The notes below the pieces were generated by a model. The model was not told the origin of the DNA and did no database searches. It saw nothing but the letters and a program-made list of their open reading frames with translations. This document shows positions 1 through 7,492 of a stretch of 20,504 bases of DNA, piece by piece. The DNA is from an uncultured Lachnospiraceae bacterium. Its GTDB lineage: Bacteria; Bacillota; Clostridia; Lachnospirales; Lachnospiraceae. Every line of letters starts with the position of its first letter. Position 1 is the stretch's first letter. The stretch is from assembly GCA_910579685.1 (NCBI GenBank), contig CAJTVN010000051.1:1-20504 (forward strand), given 5' to 3'. Both the position numbers and the translations under genes were made by a program.

Positions 1-1
1 A

Positions 2-664
2 CTGGCTTTGCTGGAGGAAAAAGCAGGGGCGTTTGTCATGGACGCATACAACTATCAGACTATGGATGATGAGGGTACTCCCCTATATGCCATGAACAGT
101 CCTGAAGTTCCAATCGAGATTGCTCCCGCTGGGATGTCTATACAGGTGAGCCGGGAATATTTCAAATGGAATCCCATTGAAACAGCGGATGGCTCAGAAC
201 TGGAAAAACAGATCGTGGTGGATGATTTAACACTGAATCTGTTAGTACCAGACCGGTACCGCAATATGGAACAGGAAATATTGCCTGCCTGGAGGGAATA
301 TTTCTATTTTGAAAAAGTGGAAGCCGGGAACGATTACAATGAATTAGCTGGCAGAAAAGAACGGCTGGACATCGCAGAAAATCAACTGACTGTGAACATT
401 ATATATGTGAAAGATGGCCAGAGGTACTTTACTTATCGGAGTGATTGCGCATCTGCTGATGGAAGTTGGATCACTGATCCTCTGGTACAGATTTATACAG
501 GGAACATTCACTGCAACTATGCTCACAGCTTTCTGACACAGTGGACATATATCCCGTCAGAAGCAGGTTCGCCAGAAAAGGCTTACCAAGAGATTGCCCC
601 TTATATTTTGGAGTGCGGCGCTCAGGAGAGTTTGAAAGAACTGCGCCCTTTGCAGAATAGGTAA
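2..664 (+). CDS. C-terminal fragment resembling extracytoplasmic domain of a bacteriocin-associated (DUF1430-like) ABC permease; 5' end outside window
   Basis: The frame is open from the left edge to a TAA at 662-664, so the start lies outside the window; the TTG at 8 is only the first possible start here. About 220 residues are visible. They have no membrane-spanning stretch and are rich in aromatic and acidic residues (for example VSREYFKWNPI and LLVPDRYRNMEQEILPAW). The pattern of a residue-rich 'YxKxNPI' strand followed by 'LVPxxYRxxE' reminds me of the large extracytoplasmic loop of DUF1430 / bacteriocin-associated integral membrane proteins, which partner an ABC ATPase. If so, the following transmembrane segments expected in that family are missing and the protein ends early with LRPLQNR, implying a truncated gene. 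A degraded ABC ATPase remnant lies about 1 kb downstream, which fits a decayed permease/ATPase pair. The family assignment is tentative; the reading frame itself is convincing. Confidence 0.4.
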   Translation: MALLEEKAGAFVMDAYNYQTMDDEGTPLYAMNSPEVPIEIAPAGMSIQVSREYFKWNPIETADGSELEKQIVVDDLTLNLLVPDRYRNMEQEILPAWREYFYFEKVEAGNDYNELAGRKERLDIAENQLTVNIIYVKDGQRYFTYRSDCASADGSWITDPLVQIYTGNIHCNYAHSFLTQWTYIPSEAGSPEKAYQEIAPYILECGAQESLKELRPLQNR

Positions 665-1246
665 GGTAAAACAGTGTTTTTTAACTCCCCTTTGGAGTAG
701 GGAACGGGGGACGGGGGAAAACGGGGTTTGGAGAAACTGGCAAACCTGCAAATACATGTCAGGCTCCAAAACGAAAAAATCTTGAAGAAATTTGGCAACC
801 GAAAAAGGGTATAACAAGACAAGCCGGTCAGCGAGGATTTTTTGCGGACCGGCTGAAAGTGTTCGTTGTGTTCGGTTAATCGGCGGTATTTGCTCCGCTG
901 CCCACTGCCATTCAGCTTGCTTTGTGACATGAGTGTGCGGTGTTATCCTCTTCTCAACCTGTGCAAATCGAACGCCGCATTGGGCGGTCATCTCTCCCCT
1001 TTTTGGGGTATCACCATTGTAGTTATACCGAAACTTCTATTATACCGAGGCTTACGGATCAACTGCGGTATTTTAATGATTCATCAAAATAATTCGGTAT
1101 AACATTTTCACCAAGATCCGGCAATCTTGCTGGCACCGCATCGGCCGGATGCTGAAAATCGGTATAATACTTCTCGCACAAAAATAACCTATCCATAATA
1201 ATAGACAGAGCAGACAGCTCTGGATGGGCATCCCCCTGTATGCCTG
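665..1246. other. Gene-free degraded stretch with small hairpins
   Basis: I see no convincing gene in this stretch. It begins with a small perfect hairpin just after the permease-like frame (arms 684-688 and 694-698, 5-nt loop) that lacks a following T-run. A second perfect 8-bp hairpin lies at 822-829 / 847-854 with a 17-nt loop. The part from 1022 to 1168 holds the TTATACCGA repeat cluster listed separately. Minus-strand open frames across 557-991 have no recognisable motif or ribosome site, and are probably non-coding remnants of the same mobile element that carried the recombinase fossil at 1247-1618. Confidence 0.5.
1022..1168. repeat. Cluster of four TTATACCGA / TCGGTATAA repeats forming nested inverted repeats
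   Basis: GTTATACCGAA at 1022-1032 is a perfect 11-bp inverted partner of TTCGGTATAAC at 1093-1103. ATTATACCGA at 1040-1049 is a perfect 10-bp inverted partner of TCGGTATAAT at 1159-1168. The two right-hand copies are also followed and preceded by ATTTTCA (1104-1110) and TGAAAAT (1152-1158), themselves an inverted pair. A further small dyad, CAAGAT/ATCTTG, lies between them. Such spacing is typical of binding sites for a recombinase, relaxase or replication protein. The neighbouring recombinase fossil makes a mobile-element site a reasonable guess, but the function is unknown. Confidence 0.55.
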
Positions 1247-1618
1247 TCAGGTGAGCTCTCTGCCATCAAGGTCCGGAAAAGTGACCGCACCAGCGCCGAT
1301 TCTCCGTGAGCGATGGTTATACAGCTTTGCGCCGCAGTCGGCGCAGTATCCTCTGACGAATAGGCAGCGGCCCGTTTATCCTTGTAGGATTCCTTGTGGG
1401 TGCGGATGTTGGCCGTATGCCCATATATTCCGGCTTGGAAAGGATTTGCCCGACTGCAAAGCCGTTCCAGCTATGAGGCCGGGGATGTCCTCTTTGCTTT
1501 TCCAATCGCTCCGCCCTGTCTGACGAAATAGGTGGCAGGCGTTTCGGCCTCCTCGTCAATCAGCCGGTGGTATTTGTCGTTGGGGTCTTTCCGGTAGCCG
1601 TAGATGGCGCAGTCGGTT
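1247..1618 (-). pseudogene. Large serine recombinase fossil with internal deletions and a frameshift
   Basis: Read on the minus strand from 1618, the DNA encodes successive pieces of a large serine recombinase in the right order but in different frames. The first is IYGYRKDPNDKYHRLIDEEA, the usual PYGYxKDPxDKxxWxxDEEA segment of the Recombinase domain. Next come TPATYFVRQG, then WNGFAVGQILSKPEYMG, then GHTANIRTHKESYKDKRA, and finally YCADCGAKLYNHR, the zinc-ribbon segment. Between the first and second pieces about 20 expected residues are missing. A one-base loss separates PEYMG from HTANIR near 1415-1420. Between SYKDKRA and YCADCG some 40-60 residues are missing. The N-terminal catalytic domain with its active serine and the C-terminal coiled-coil are absent. 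The gene cannot make an active enzyme. Family identification is strong because several ordered motifs match; the deletion sizes are estimates from memory of the family. Confidence 0.8.
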
Positions 1619-1672
1619 ATGTATCAGCCAGCCGGTTAAATATTTTTATATGCTATTACAGTTCAATTATAA

Positions 1673-2075
1673 ACTCCATTACAATCAAAACATATGTTCC
1701 TGCCAAGCCCTGCTGGAAAAAATTTTGAGGGAACTGCAGACGGTCTGCTGAAAAGGGAAGAAGGGGAAACGTTCCTGGATGCATGTCTTTCAGAAGAAGG
1801 CTTTGCGGAAAATAAGCTTTCCGGAGGAGAGATACAACGCTGCCGGATTGTGCGCACGCTTCTTTCCGCAAAGGAGATTTATGTGTTTGATGAACCCTCC
1901 CCCCAGATGGATGCACGGAGCGAAGCGAGAATCTGCCAATTAATGGGTGGATTACAAAGCCGTGGGTGTACATTGATGTTCGAATTTCCGTTAGTTCCTT
2001 TTTGACGAGATACGATACATACGAGACAATGGCATGAGAAAAAAAGTTGGAAAACCTAAAACCGAAATGCTATAA
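1673..2075 (+). pseudogene. ABC transporter ATPase remnant (C-terminal half, frameshifted)
   Basis: The frame opens after a stop at 1670-1672. It encodes an ABC signature (NKLSGGEIQR), then a Walker B strand with catalytic Glu (IYVFDEP) and a D-loop-like segment (SPQMDA). Walker A and the Q-loop are missing, so the N-terminal half of the ATPase domain is gone. The frame ends at 2003-2005 (FPLVPF), where the family would show a switch His (SHR). A different frame then continues the family pattern with DEIRYIRDNGMRKKVGKP, ending with TAA at 2073-2075. This indicates a frameshift near 1980-2003. There is no plausible ribosome site before the ATG at 1694. It is a dead fragment, perhaps once the partner of the permease-like fragment at the left edge. 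Its last codons overlap the -35/-10 region proposed for the next gene. Confidence 0.75.
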
Positions 2076-2076
2076 T
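2047..2076 (+). promoter_or_regulatory. Probable sigma-A promoter upstream of the acetyltransferase
   Basis: TTGGAA at 2047-2052 and a perfect TATAAT at 2071-2076 are separated by 18 bases. The -10 lies about 60 bases before the acetyltransferase ATG. It falls inside the 3' end of the ABC ATPase remnant. The extent of the transcript is not known; it could continue into the sensor kinase gene. Confidence 0.55.
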
Positions 2077-2134
2077 AAGTTTTTAGGATTCGAGTGTCAA
2101 AAGTCCTTTAGTTAAACAAGAATGGGGGATTAAT

Positions 2135-2701
2135 ATGAACGTATATGAGAATTGTCCAATGTTTGAGAATGAAAAATACAGGCTTCGTTTCGTGAACGAA
2201 ACAGACACGGAGGATCTGCTGAAGGTATACAGCGACCTGCGGGCCGTGCCGCTTTTTAACGGAGATAATTGCAAGGGCGATGATTTCCATTATACCACGT
2301 ATGAGAGGATGGAGCAGGCGGTCGACTTCTGGAAACAGTCGTATGAAAGCGGCTGGTTTGTGCGCTGGTCCGTGGTGGATCAGGCGAAGGGGAAGGCTGT
2401 TGGAACCATCGAGGGATTTCACAGGGATGCAAAGGACTGTTTTACAAACTGCTGCCTGCTTCGGCTGGACTTGCGCAGCGACTATGAGAAGTCAGAGGAG
2501 ATCGCATCCGTCCTTTCTTTGATTGTACCGGCTTCCTTTGTTCTGTTTGACTGTGATAAGGTGGCCACAAAGGCGGTTCCGGCTGCGGGCGAGCGGATTC
2601 GGGCGCTTGGGGAGATGGGATTTGTGCTCTCGGATGAAAAGCTGACCGGTGATGACGGGACACGGTATGATAGATATTTTGTGTTAAAGAAACAGGTATG
2701 A
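2135..2701 (+). CDS. GNAT family N-acetyltransferase (RimJ-like)
   Basis: This 188-residue protein begins with ATG at 2135, preceded by a good ribosome site (GGGGGA at 2124-2129). The layout fits an Acetyltransf_3/RimJ-type GNAT: an N-terminal strand ending in YRLRFVNETDTEDLLKVYSD, a central KAVGTIEGF strand, then a C-terminal FVLSDEKLTGDDG and RYDRYFVLKK segment typical of the last strands. The usual R/QxxGxG/A acetyl-CoA-binding turn is not obvious (LDLRSDYEKSEE stands in its place), so cofactor binding is uncertain and the substrate cannot be named. The central cysteine-rich part (DCFTNCCLLRLDLR) is unusual. The next gene starts 14 bases downstream, or overlaps in an ATGA if the upstream ATG is used, so it may be co-transcribed with the two-component pair. 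Confidence 0.7.
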   Translation: MNVYENCPMFENEKYRLRFVNETDTEDLLKVYSDLRAVPLFNGDNCKGDDFHYTTYERMEQAVDFWKQSYESGWFVRWSVVDQAKGKAVGTIEGFHRDAKDCFTNCCLLRLDLRSDYEKSEEIASVLSLIVPASFVLFDCDKVATKAVPAAGERIRALGEMGFVLSDEKLTGDDGTRYDRYFVLKKQV

Positions 2702-2715
2702 CAGGCGGGGTATAC

Positions 2716-4491
2716 ATGCCGAAGAAAAAAATACACTATATGACCATGCTCAATCTGGTGACAGTGGGAAATGTCCTGGCGGCCTTTCTGGTAATCGGCA
2801 TTGTGCTGGGAACCACCTATTACCGCTATATGCGCACGGACGTGATGAATCTCATGCGGAATAACGTGGAGCAGGCATACAGCTACATTTCCGCTTATGT
2901 GACCGCCGGGTGCGACGCCGCGAACACGCTGACCACGGATGTGGAGCTGGACCGGGCGGTGGAGAATTATACCAGTGACGACGTGGCAAGGACGGTGGAG
3001 GGGAAAAAGATGATGGATTACATCCTTCAGAATGCGATGGCAAACAATCCCTCCATTGAAAATATTGCAATCGGCACTGCCGGGGGAATGATCGTGAAGG
3101 ACCGCTATGGATTTGATATCGGCAAATACGGAAGCCAGCTGCGGGAGGCCGGCTGGTATCGGGAGCTTCTTGAGGGACAGATCGCTTACAAATTCTCAGA
3201 AAACATTTATTATGACAATGAATACAATCCGGGCTCCTATTATTTCTATGCCACCAAATTCAAGACAAAGTTTTATCCCACCAGGGATCAGGAGGACAGG
3301 ATCCTTATCGTGACCATCAACACCACACAGATGGAGGAGTATATTGGAGGTATAGCCAACAACGAGGCGGTCAATATTAATGTCTGTGACGGGGAAGGGA
3401 AAAAGAAGCTGATCTATCAGTCCATTCCCAATCAGGAGATCGGGGACTATCTGACCGGTGCGGATTTGAGCGACAGGGAAAGAAGCCGGATCGAAAAGGA
3501 GTATGCTTTTTTTGAAAAGGAATTGCCGGCGGTGTCATGGAATATCGTGGGCAGTGTCAGCCGCAGAACGCTTCAGGAGATGATCTGGCGCATGGAGCCG
3601 TGGATGCTTCTCCTGATCGGGGTGGTGCTGGCCATGTCCATCCTGACCGGAACCCTGAGCGCCCGGGTGATGTCCCGCCCCATCAAGAAGCTCTCCCAGG
3701 CGATGAATGACATGGAGAACAGCAAGTTTCACGGTGTGGAGGAAGAGAGCCGCTGTATCGAGATCGGACAGCTGATTGTCACCTACAATGAGATGTCCTC
3801 CACGATCCAGAAGCTGATCCGGGATATCCGGTCCGGGGAGGAGCAGAAGCGCAGGCTGGAATTTAAGGTTTTGGAGGAGCAGATCAATCCGCATTTTATC
3901 TATAATACGCTGGAGGCGGTCAAGTGGGTGGCGTATGTGAACCATTCCGAAAAAATTGCGGATGTGATCGAATCCTTTGTGCGCCTTCTTCGGATTTCCC
4001 TTTCCGGGGGAAAAGAGATGATCCCGGTGGAGCAGGAGATCACCCTGGTGCGGGAATATGCCAAGATTATGGTATTCCGCAACAACTACGAGATCAGCCT
4101 AACCTGTGACATTTCTCCGGACACCTGCGGCTGCTCCACATTAAAGCTGGTGCTGCAGCCTTTTGTGGAGAACAGCTTCCTGCACGCCTTTGGCACAGAG
4201 CGGAGCGGGAAACGGATTCATATCCGGAGCTTTCTTGAGGAAAGTTTCCTGATCTTTGAGGTGTGCGACAACGGGACGGGATTTTTGACAGAGAGGGAAA
4301 GGCCGGACTCTCCGGAACAGAGAAAGCGGATGACGGGGATCGGCATTGACAATATTGACAGAAGAATTAAAGCCTGGCATGGGGAGTTGTACGGGGTACG
4401 GATCGTTTCGAAAAAGGGACAGGGTACCACGGTGACAATTCGCCAGCCTATAATTATGGAGGAAACGTATGATACCGGTTATGATTGTTGA
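2716..4491 (+). CDS. YesM-like sensor histidine kinase
   Basis: I chose the ATG at 2716 (591 residues) because AGGCGGGG lies just upstream; an ATG at 2698 would add six residues. A first membrane helix spans about residues 14-36. An extracytoplasmic sensor domain follows (about 37-294), rich in aromatic residues. A second helix spans about 295-317 (MLLLIGVVLAMSIL). A HAMP linker starts with ARVMSRPIKKL, followed by the His_kinase box EEQINPHFIYNTLEAV with phospho-accepting His393. The HATPase domain has an N box with Asn486 (FVENSFLHAFG), a G1-type DNGTGF and a G2-type GIGIDNIDRRI. Length and order match the YesM/LytS-type kinases that control sugar uptake in Firmicutes. It overlaps its response regulator by 23 bases, so the two form a translationally coupled pair. 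The signal is probably an extracellular sugar or its binding-protein complex; this is inferred from context. Confidence 0.93.
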   Translation: MPKKKIHYMTMLNLVTVGNVLAAFLVIGIVLGTTYYRYMRTDVMNLMRNNVEQAYSYISAYVTAGCDAANTLTTDVELDRAVENYTSDDVARTVEGKKMMDYILQNAMANNPSIENIAIGTAGGMIVKDRYGFDIGKYGSQLREAGWYRELLEGQIAYKFSENIYYDNEYNPGSYYFYATKFKTKFYPTRDQEDRILIVTINTTQMEEYIGGIANNEAVNINVCDGEGKKKLIYQSIPNQEIGDYLTGADLSDRERSRIEKEYAFFEKELPAVSWNIVGSVSRRTLQEMIWRMEPWMLLLIGVVLAMSILTGTLSARVMSRPIKKLSQAMNDMENSKFHGVEEESRCIEIGQLIVTYNEMSSTIQKLIRDIRSGEEQKRRLEFKVLEEQINPHFIYNTLEAVKWVAYVNHSEKIADVIESFVRLLRISLSGGKEMIPVEQEITLVREYAKIMVFRNNYEISLTCDISPDTCGCSTLKLVLQPFVENSFLHAFGTERSGKRIHIRSFLEESFLIFEVCDNGTGFLTERERPDSPEQRKRMTGIGIDNIDRRIKAWHGELYGVRIVSKKGQGTTVTIRQPIIMEETYDTGYDC

Positions 4492-5911
4492 GGATGAGTT
4501 TCTGGTGAGGGCAGGACTTCGAACCTGCATTGACTGGGAGAAAGAGGGGTTTGAGATCGTGGCGGAGGCCGGGGACGGCCAGGAGGCGCTTGCGCTTTAT
4601 GAGAAATATCACCCGGCCATTGTGATCACGGATATCCGTCTTCCCAAAATGGACGGAATCCATATGATGAAGGCGCTGACGGGAAGAAAGGTCAGCTTCA
4701 TTGTGATCTCCGCCTATGATGATTTTCAGTATGCCAAGGAGTCGATCAGTATCGGCGTGGCCAACTATTTCCTGAAAGGGGATATGGACAGGGAGGAGCT
4801 TTTGGAAACACTGCGCAGCCTCAAAAGCCGGTACGCCCGGGAGGAGGGGAAGGCGCAGGCAGAGCGCACCCACACGATAAAGGAGCTGTATCTGAGCCCG
4901 GAATCCGTCCTGGAAGACCTGGCCGGGGTGCCGGAAAACGGCGGTGCCCACCTTTTATACTACACGGCGGAGAATGCCAACACACAGATGCTGGACGCCA
5001 TGGTCAGTGACTTTTTCTTTCGGAATAAAACAGACTGCGTCAGGCTGGAGTCGGAGAAGGGCAGCTGGTTTTTGTATGTTTCCGGGGATGAGGAGGAGAC
5101 GGGCCGCGAGCTCTCCCGGATGTTTGAGAGATATGTGGAGGAAGAGATTGTTCTGGCAAGCTCCCGAAGCCTTGACCGGTATCCGGATATAAAAGAGGCG
5201 GTCTACCATGTTCTTCTTGTGCGTGAGCAGAGGGCGCAAAAGGAGAGAGGGAGGACGGCCCAAAAGTGGGTGGATGAGGGAAGGGTTTCCGCATGGATCA
5301 GGCAGACGGAGACAGAGCTTATGGGGGCCCTGAAGTTTCACAAATATGATGAGGCCGGCAAATTGCTGGGAGAGCTGCGGAACGCAATGATCGAGGGGAT
5401 GTCGCCCACCCTTTTCTTTGACGGCATCTACCGGCTGCTTGGGTGTTTTACCCGGTGTAATGAGGAGATCCATGCGGCAAGAACGTATTCCGAATTGATG
5501 GAATCCCTGGATCTGGAAACTGTTTTTGACGCACTGGCCATGTACGTGGACGAGTTCAGAGGAAAGAGGGAGGATAACGGCAATACCTATATTCTCAGGG
5601 TGAAGGAATATGTGGAGAAGCATTATCACGAGCCGATTCTGATCCGGGATCTGTCGGATTATGTGCATGTTTCGCCCAACTATCTCGGAAAGATTTTTTA
5701 TTTGAACACCGGGGAATACCTCAAGGATTATATCAATTCCGTCAAGATGGAAAAGGCAAAGGAACTGCTCCTGACCAGGAGGTATCCGGTCAGCGAGGTG
5801 GCGGACATGGTGGGAATGGAGGATCAGCGGTATTTTTCCAAGCTGTTTAAAAAACACTGCGGCGTTTCGCCCAAGGAGTTCGGAAGAGGGGAAAATTGCA
5901 CAAAGTATTGA
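4469..5911 (+). CDS. YesN-like response regulator with AraC-type DNA-binding domain
   Basis: The ATG at 4469 follows GGAGGAAACGT, an excellent ribosome site within the end of the kinase gene. The product is 480 residues. The receiver domain (about 1-120) shows the acidic pair E8/D9 (MIVEDE), phospho-acceptor Asp55 (ITDIRLPKMDG) and the conserved Lys103 (NYFLKGD). A long middle region (about 125-370) without clear motifs resembles the variable linker of YesN proteins. The C-terminal AraC/HTH_18 domain (about 374-475) contains two helix-turn-helix units, DLSDYVHVSPNYLGKIF and VADMVGMEDQRYFSKLFKK, ending with GVSPKEF. It is presumably phosphorylated by the adjacent kinase and activates the transporter operon, whose promoter would lie in the 124-base gap that follows. 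Confidence 0.95.
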   Translation: MIPVMIVEDEFLVRAGLRTCIDWEKEGFEIVAEAGDGQEALALYEKYHPAIVITDIRLPKMDGIHMMKALTGRKVSFIVISAYDDFQYAKESISIGVANYFLKGDMDREELLETLRSLKSRYAREEGKAQAERTHTIKELYLSPESVLEDLAGVPENGGAHLLYYTAENANTQMLDAMVSDFFFRNKTDCVRLESEKGSWFLYVSGDEEETGRELSRMFERYVEEEIVLASSRSLDRYPDIKEAVYHVLLVREQRAQKERGRTAQKWVDEGRVSAWIRQTETELMGALKFHKYDEAGKLLGELRNAMIEGMSPTLFFDGIYRLLGCFTRCNEEIHAARTYSELMESLDLETVFDALAMYVDEFRGKREDNGNTYILRVKEYVEKHYHEPILIRDLSDYVHVSPNYLGKIFYLNTGEYLKDYINSVKMEKAKELLLTRRYPVSEVADMVGMEDQRYFSKLFKKHCGVSPKEFGRGENCTKY

Positions 5912-5972
5912 AAAGTAAACATGGAATAAATGGATACAGCGAATAATACCACATAATGGATTGCCGATTCTC

Positions 5973-6002
5973 TTGTGCGAATTGACTGCTGCGGGGTAGA
6001 AT
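5973..6002 (+). promoter_or_regulatory. Candidate promoter of the sugar transporter operon
   Basis: TTGTGC at 5973-5978 and TAGAAT at 5997-6002 are separated by 18 bases in the only sizeable gap of the locus (5912-6035), 34 bases before the binding-protein start. The weak -35 fits an activator-dependent promoter, as expected for an AraC-type regulator. I could not see a clear direct repeat for the regulator. Confidence 0.4.
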
Positions 6003-6035
6003 AGGCGTATCACAAATCACAGAAGGAGAAAGAGC

Positions 6036-7490
6036 ATGGTAGAAAAACATTTATTCCAATCAATTACAGCAGTGCTTTTGGCTGTTTCCCTGGTAGCGCT
6101 GGCCGGATGCGGAGGGGCCAGAACGGGAAAGGAGGCGGATTTAAAAAGCGGTACGGAGAGTACCCAAACGGAAACGGACGGAAACGAGAGCGGGACAAAG
6201 GACAGTGCGGATGCGGGAGAAGTGGTGGAGCTGCGCTTTCATGACTGTATTCCGAATCCGGAGCGGGAGGCGAAGTTTAAGGAGCTGGTGGAACGGTTCA
6301 ATGAGGCCAATCCGGACATTAAGGTGACATTCGAGTCAACACCTTGGGATCAGGCGCACAACAAAATGGTGACTCAGGGAAGCTCTGACACTCTGCCGGA
6401 TGTAAGCATCATCCACACATCCTGGATCAGCGAGTTCAGCACGGCCGGATGGGTGGTTCCGCTGGACGACTATATCGCCGGATGGGAATACGGCGATCAG
6501 TTTATCCCTTATGCGAGGAACGTGCTCATGGACTATGACCAGAAGCGGGTATACGGCAATATTTACGGAATTCCCGACGGCCTGACCATCAGCGGCCTCT
6601 ATGTGAGGAAGGACTGGGTGGAGGAGATCGGAATGACGCTGGAGGATCTGGAGACCTGGGACGGCGTCTTTGAAGCCATTGAAAAGATGACGGATCCGGC
6701 AAAGAACCGTTACGGACTTGCCTTCCGGGGAAGCAAATACGGGGCATACCAGATGGGAACCTATCTGCTGGGCGCTCTGGGAGGACGGCTGTACGAGGAA
6801 GACGGTACCTGCCGCATCAATACCCCGGAGGGGCTTGCGGCGTTTGAGAGATACTGTAACCTCTATCTGGACGGCTATGCGCCCCAGGATTCCATTAACT
6901 GGGGATATGCGGAGATGGTTCAGGGCTTTACCTCGGGGCTGAGCGGCGTTCTGAATCAGACCACGGAGGTCACGGCGGTGTGTGCGGAGTCCATGAGCGA
7001 TGAGGAGTGGACCGTGGTGCAGTTCCCGCGTTTTTCGGACGGAAACATATACAGCACGGCGGATTCCTATTTCTATGCCGTCACATCCTCCAGCAGGCAT
7101 CCGGACGAGGCGTGGAGATTCGTGTCCTTCATGCTGGAGCCGGAAAACAATATGGAGTACTGCGCGGTGAACATGTATATTCCGGTTATGCAGGGGGCGG
7201 AGGAGGATCCCCGGTTCGCACAGGGCTATATGGCGGGATTTACCAAAACCATGAACGACCCGAATTTTATCAGAAACCCTTACTATGGCTATTTCCCGGA
7301 ACAGACTGAGTTTACGGATACCATCTACGATCAGGAGATGCAGAGATATCTTCTGGGGCAGCAGAGCGCCCAAGAGGCGGTTGACAATATCGCAGACTTT
7401 CTGACGCAGGCTCAGCAGAGATTTATGGAGGAAAGCCCACAGACACCTCCGCCCTGTGCGGTCAGAGCGGATGGAACGGAAGTGAAATAA
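6036..7490 (+). CDS. Sugar ABC transporter substrate-binding lipoprotein (family 1)
   Basis: The ATG at 6036 follows AGAAGGAGAAAGAGC. The 484-residue product has a lipoprotein signal peptide with lipobox LAGC and lipidated Cys25, then a low-complexity Gly/Thr/Glu-rich linker to about residue 62. The mature part starts with VVELRFHDCIPNPEREAKF and has the typical family 1 pattern FNEANPDIKVTFESTPWDQ, LPDVSIIHTSW, YGIPDGLTISGLYVRKDW and HPDEAWRFVSFML. The length is normal for CUT1 binding proteins. It sits on the outer face of the membrane and delivers substrate to the two permeases encoded directly downstream (2-base and -4-base spacing). The tail after the last helix is unusual: a proline-rich PQTPPPC with an extra Cys. 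The substrate cannot be read from the sequence; the downstream kinase and isomerase suggest a hexose-containing compound. Confidence 0.93.
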   Translation: MVEKHLFQSITAVLLAVSLVALAGCGGARTGKEADLKSGTESTQTETDGNESGTKDSADAGEVVELRFHDCIPNPEREAKFKELVERFNEANPDIKVTFESTPWDQAHNKMVTQGSSDTLPDVSIIHTSWISEFSTAGWVVPLDDYIAGWEYGDQFIPYARNVLMDYDQKRVYGNIYGIPDGLTISGLYVRKDWVEEIGMTLEDLETWDGVFEAIEKMTDPAKNRYGLAFRGSKYGAYQMGTYLLGALGGRLYEEDGTCRINTPEGLAAFERYCNLYLDGYAPQDSINWGYAEMVQGFTSGLSGVLNQTTEVTAVCAESMSDEEWTVVQFPRFSDGNIYSTADSYFYAVTSSSRHPDEAWRFVSFMLEPENNMEYCAVNMYIPVMQGAEEDPRFAQGYMAGFTKTMNDPNFIRNPYYGYFPEQTEFTDTIYDQEMQRYLLGQQSAQEAVDNIADFLTQAQQRFMEESPQTPPPCAVRADGTEVK

Positions 7491-7492
7491 GG

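Noticed and set aside
557..991. Minus-strand open frames in the left gap as possible mobile-element genes
   Set aside because: There is no recognised motif, no ribosome site, and low-complexity composition; I could not support a gene.
2698..2716. Upstream ATG for the sensor kinase overlapping the acetyltransferase stop
   Set aside because: No ribosome site precedes it, while AGGCGGGG precedes the ATG at 2716.
5982..6002. TTGACT as the -35 of the transporter operon
   Set aside because: It is only nine bases from TAGAAT; TTGTGC at 5973 gives the usual 18-base spacing.
4955..6013. Long minus-strand open frame (352 codons) opposite the response regulator
   Set aside because: The plus strand carries a complete YesN-like protein with all motifs; the reverse frame has no domain pattern or ribosome site.
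6336..7373. Long minus-strand open frame (345 codons) opposite the binding protein
   Set aside because: It is a shadow of the clear lipoprotein gene and shows no recognisable motif.
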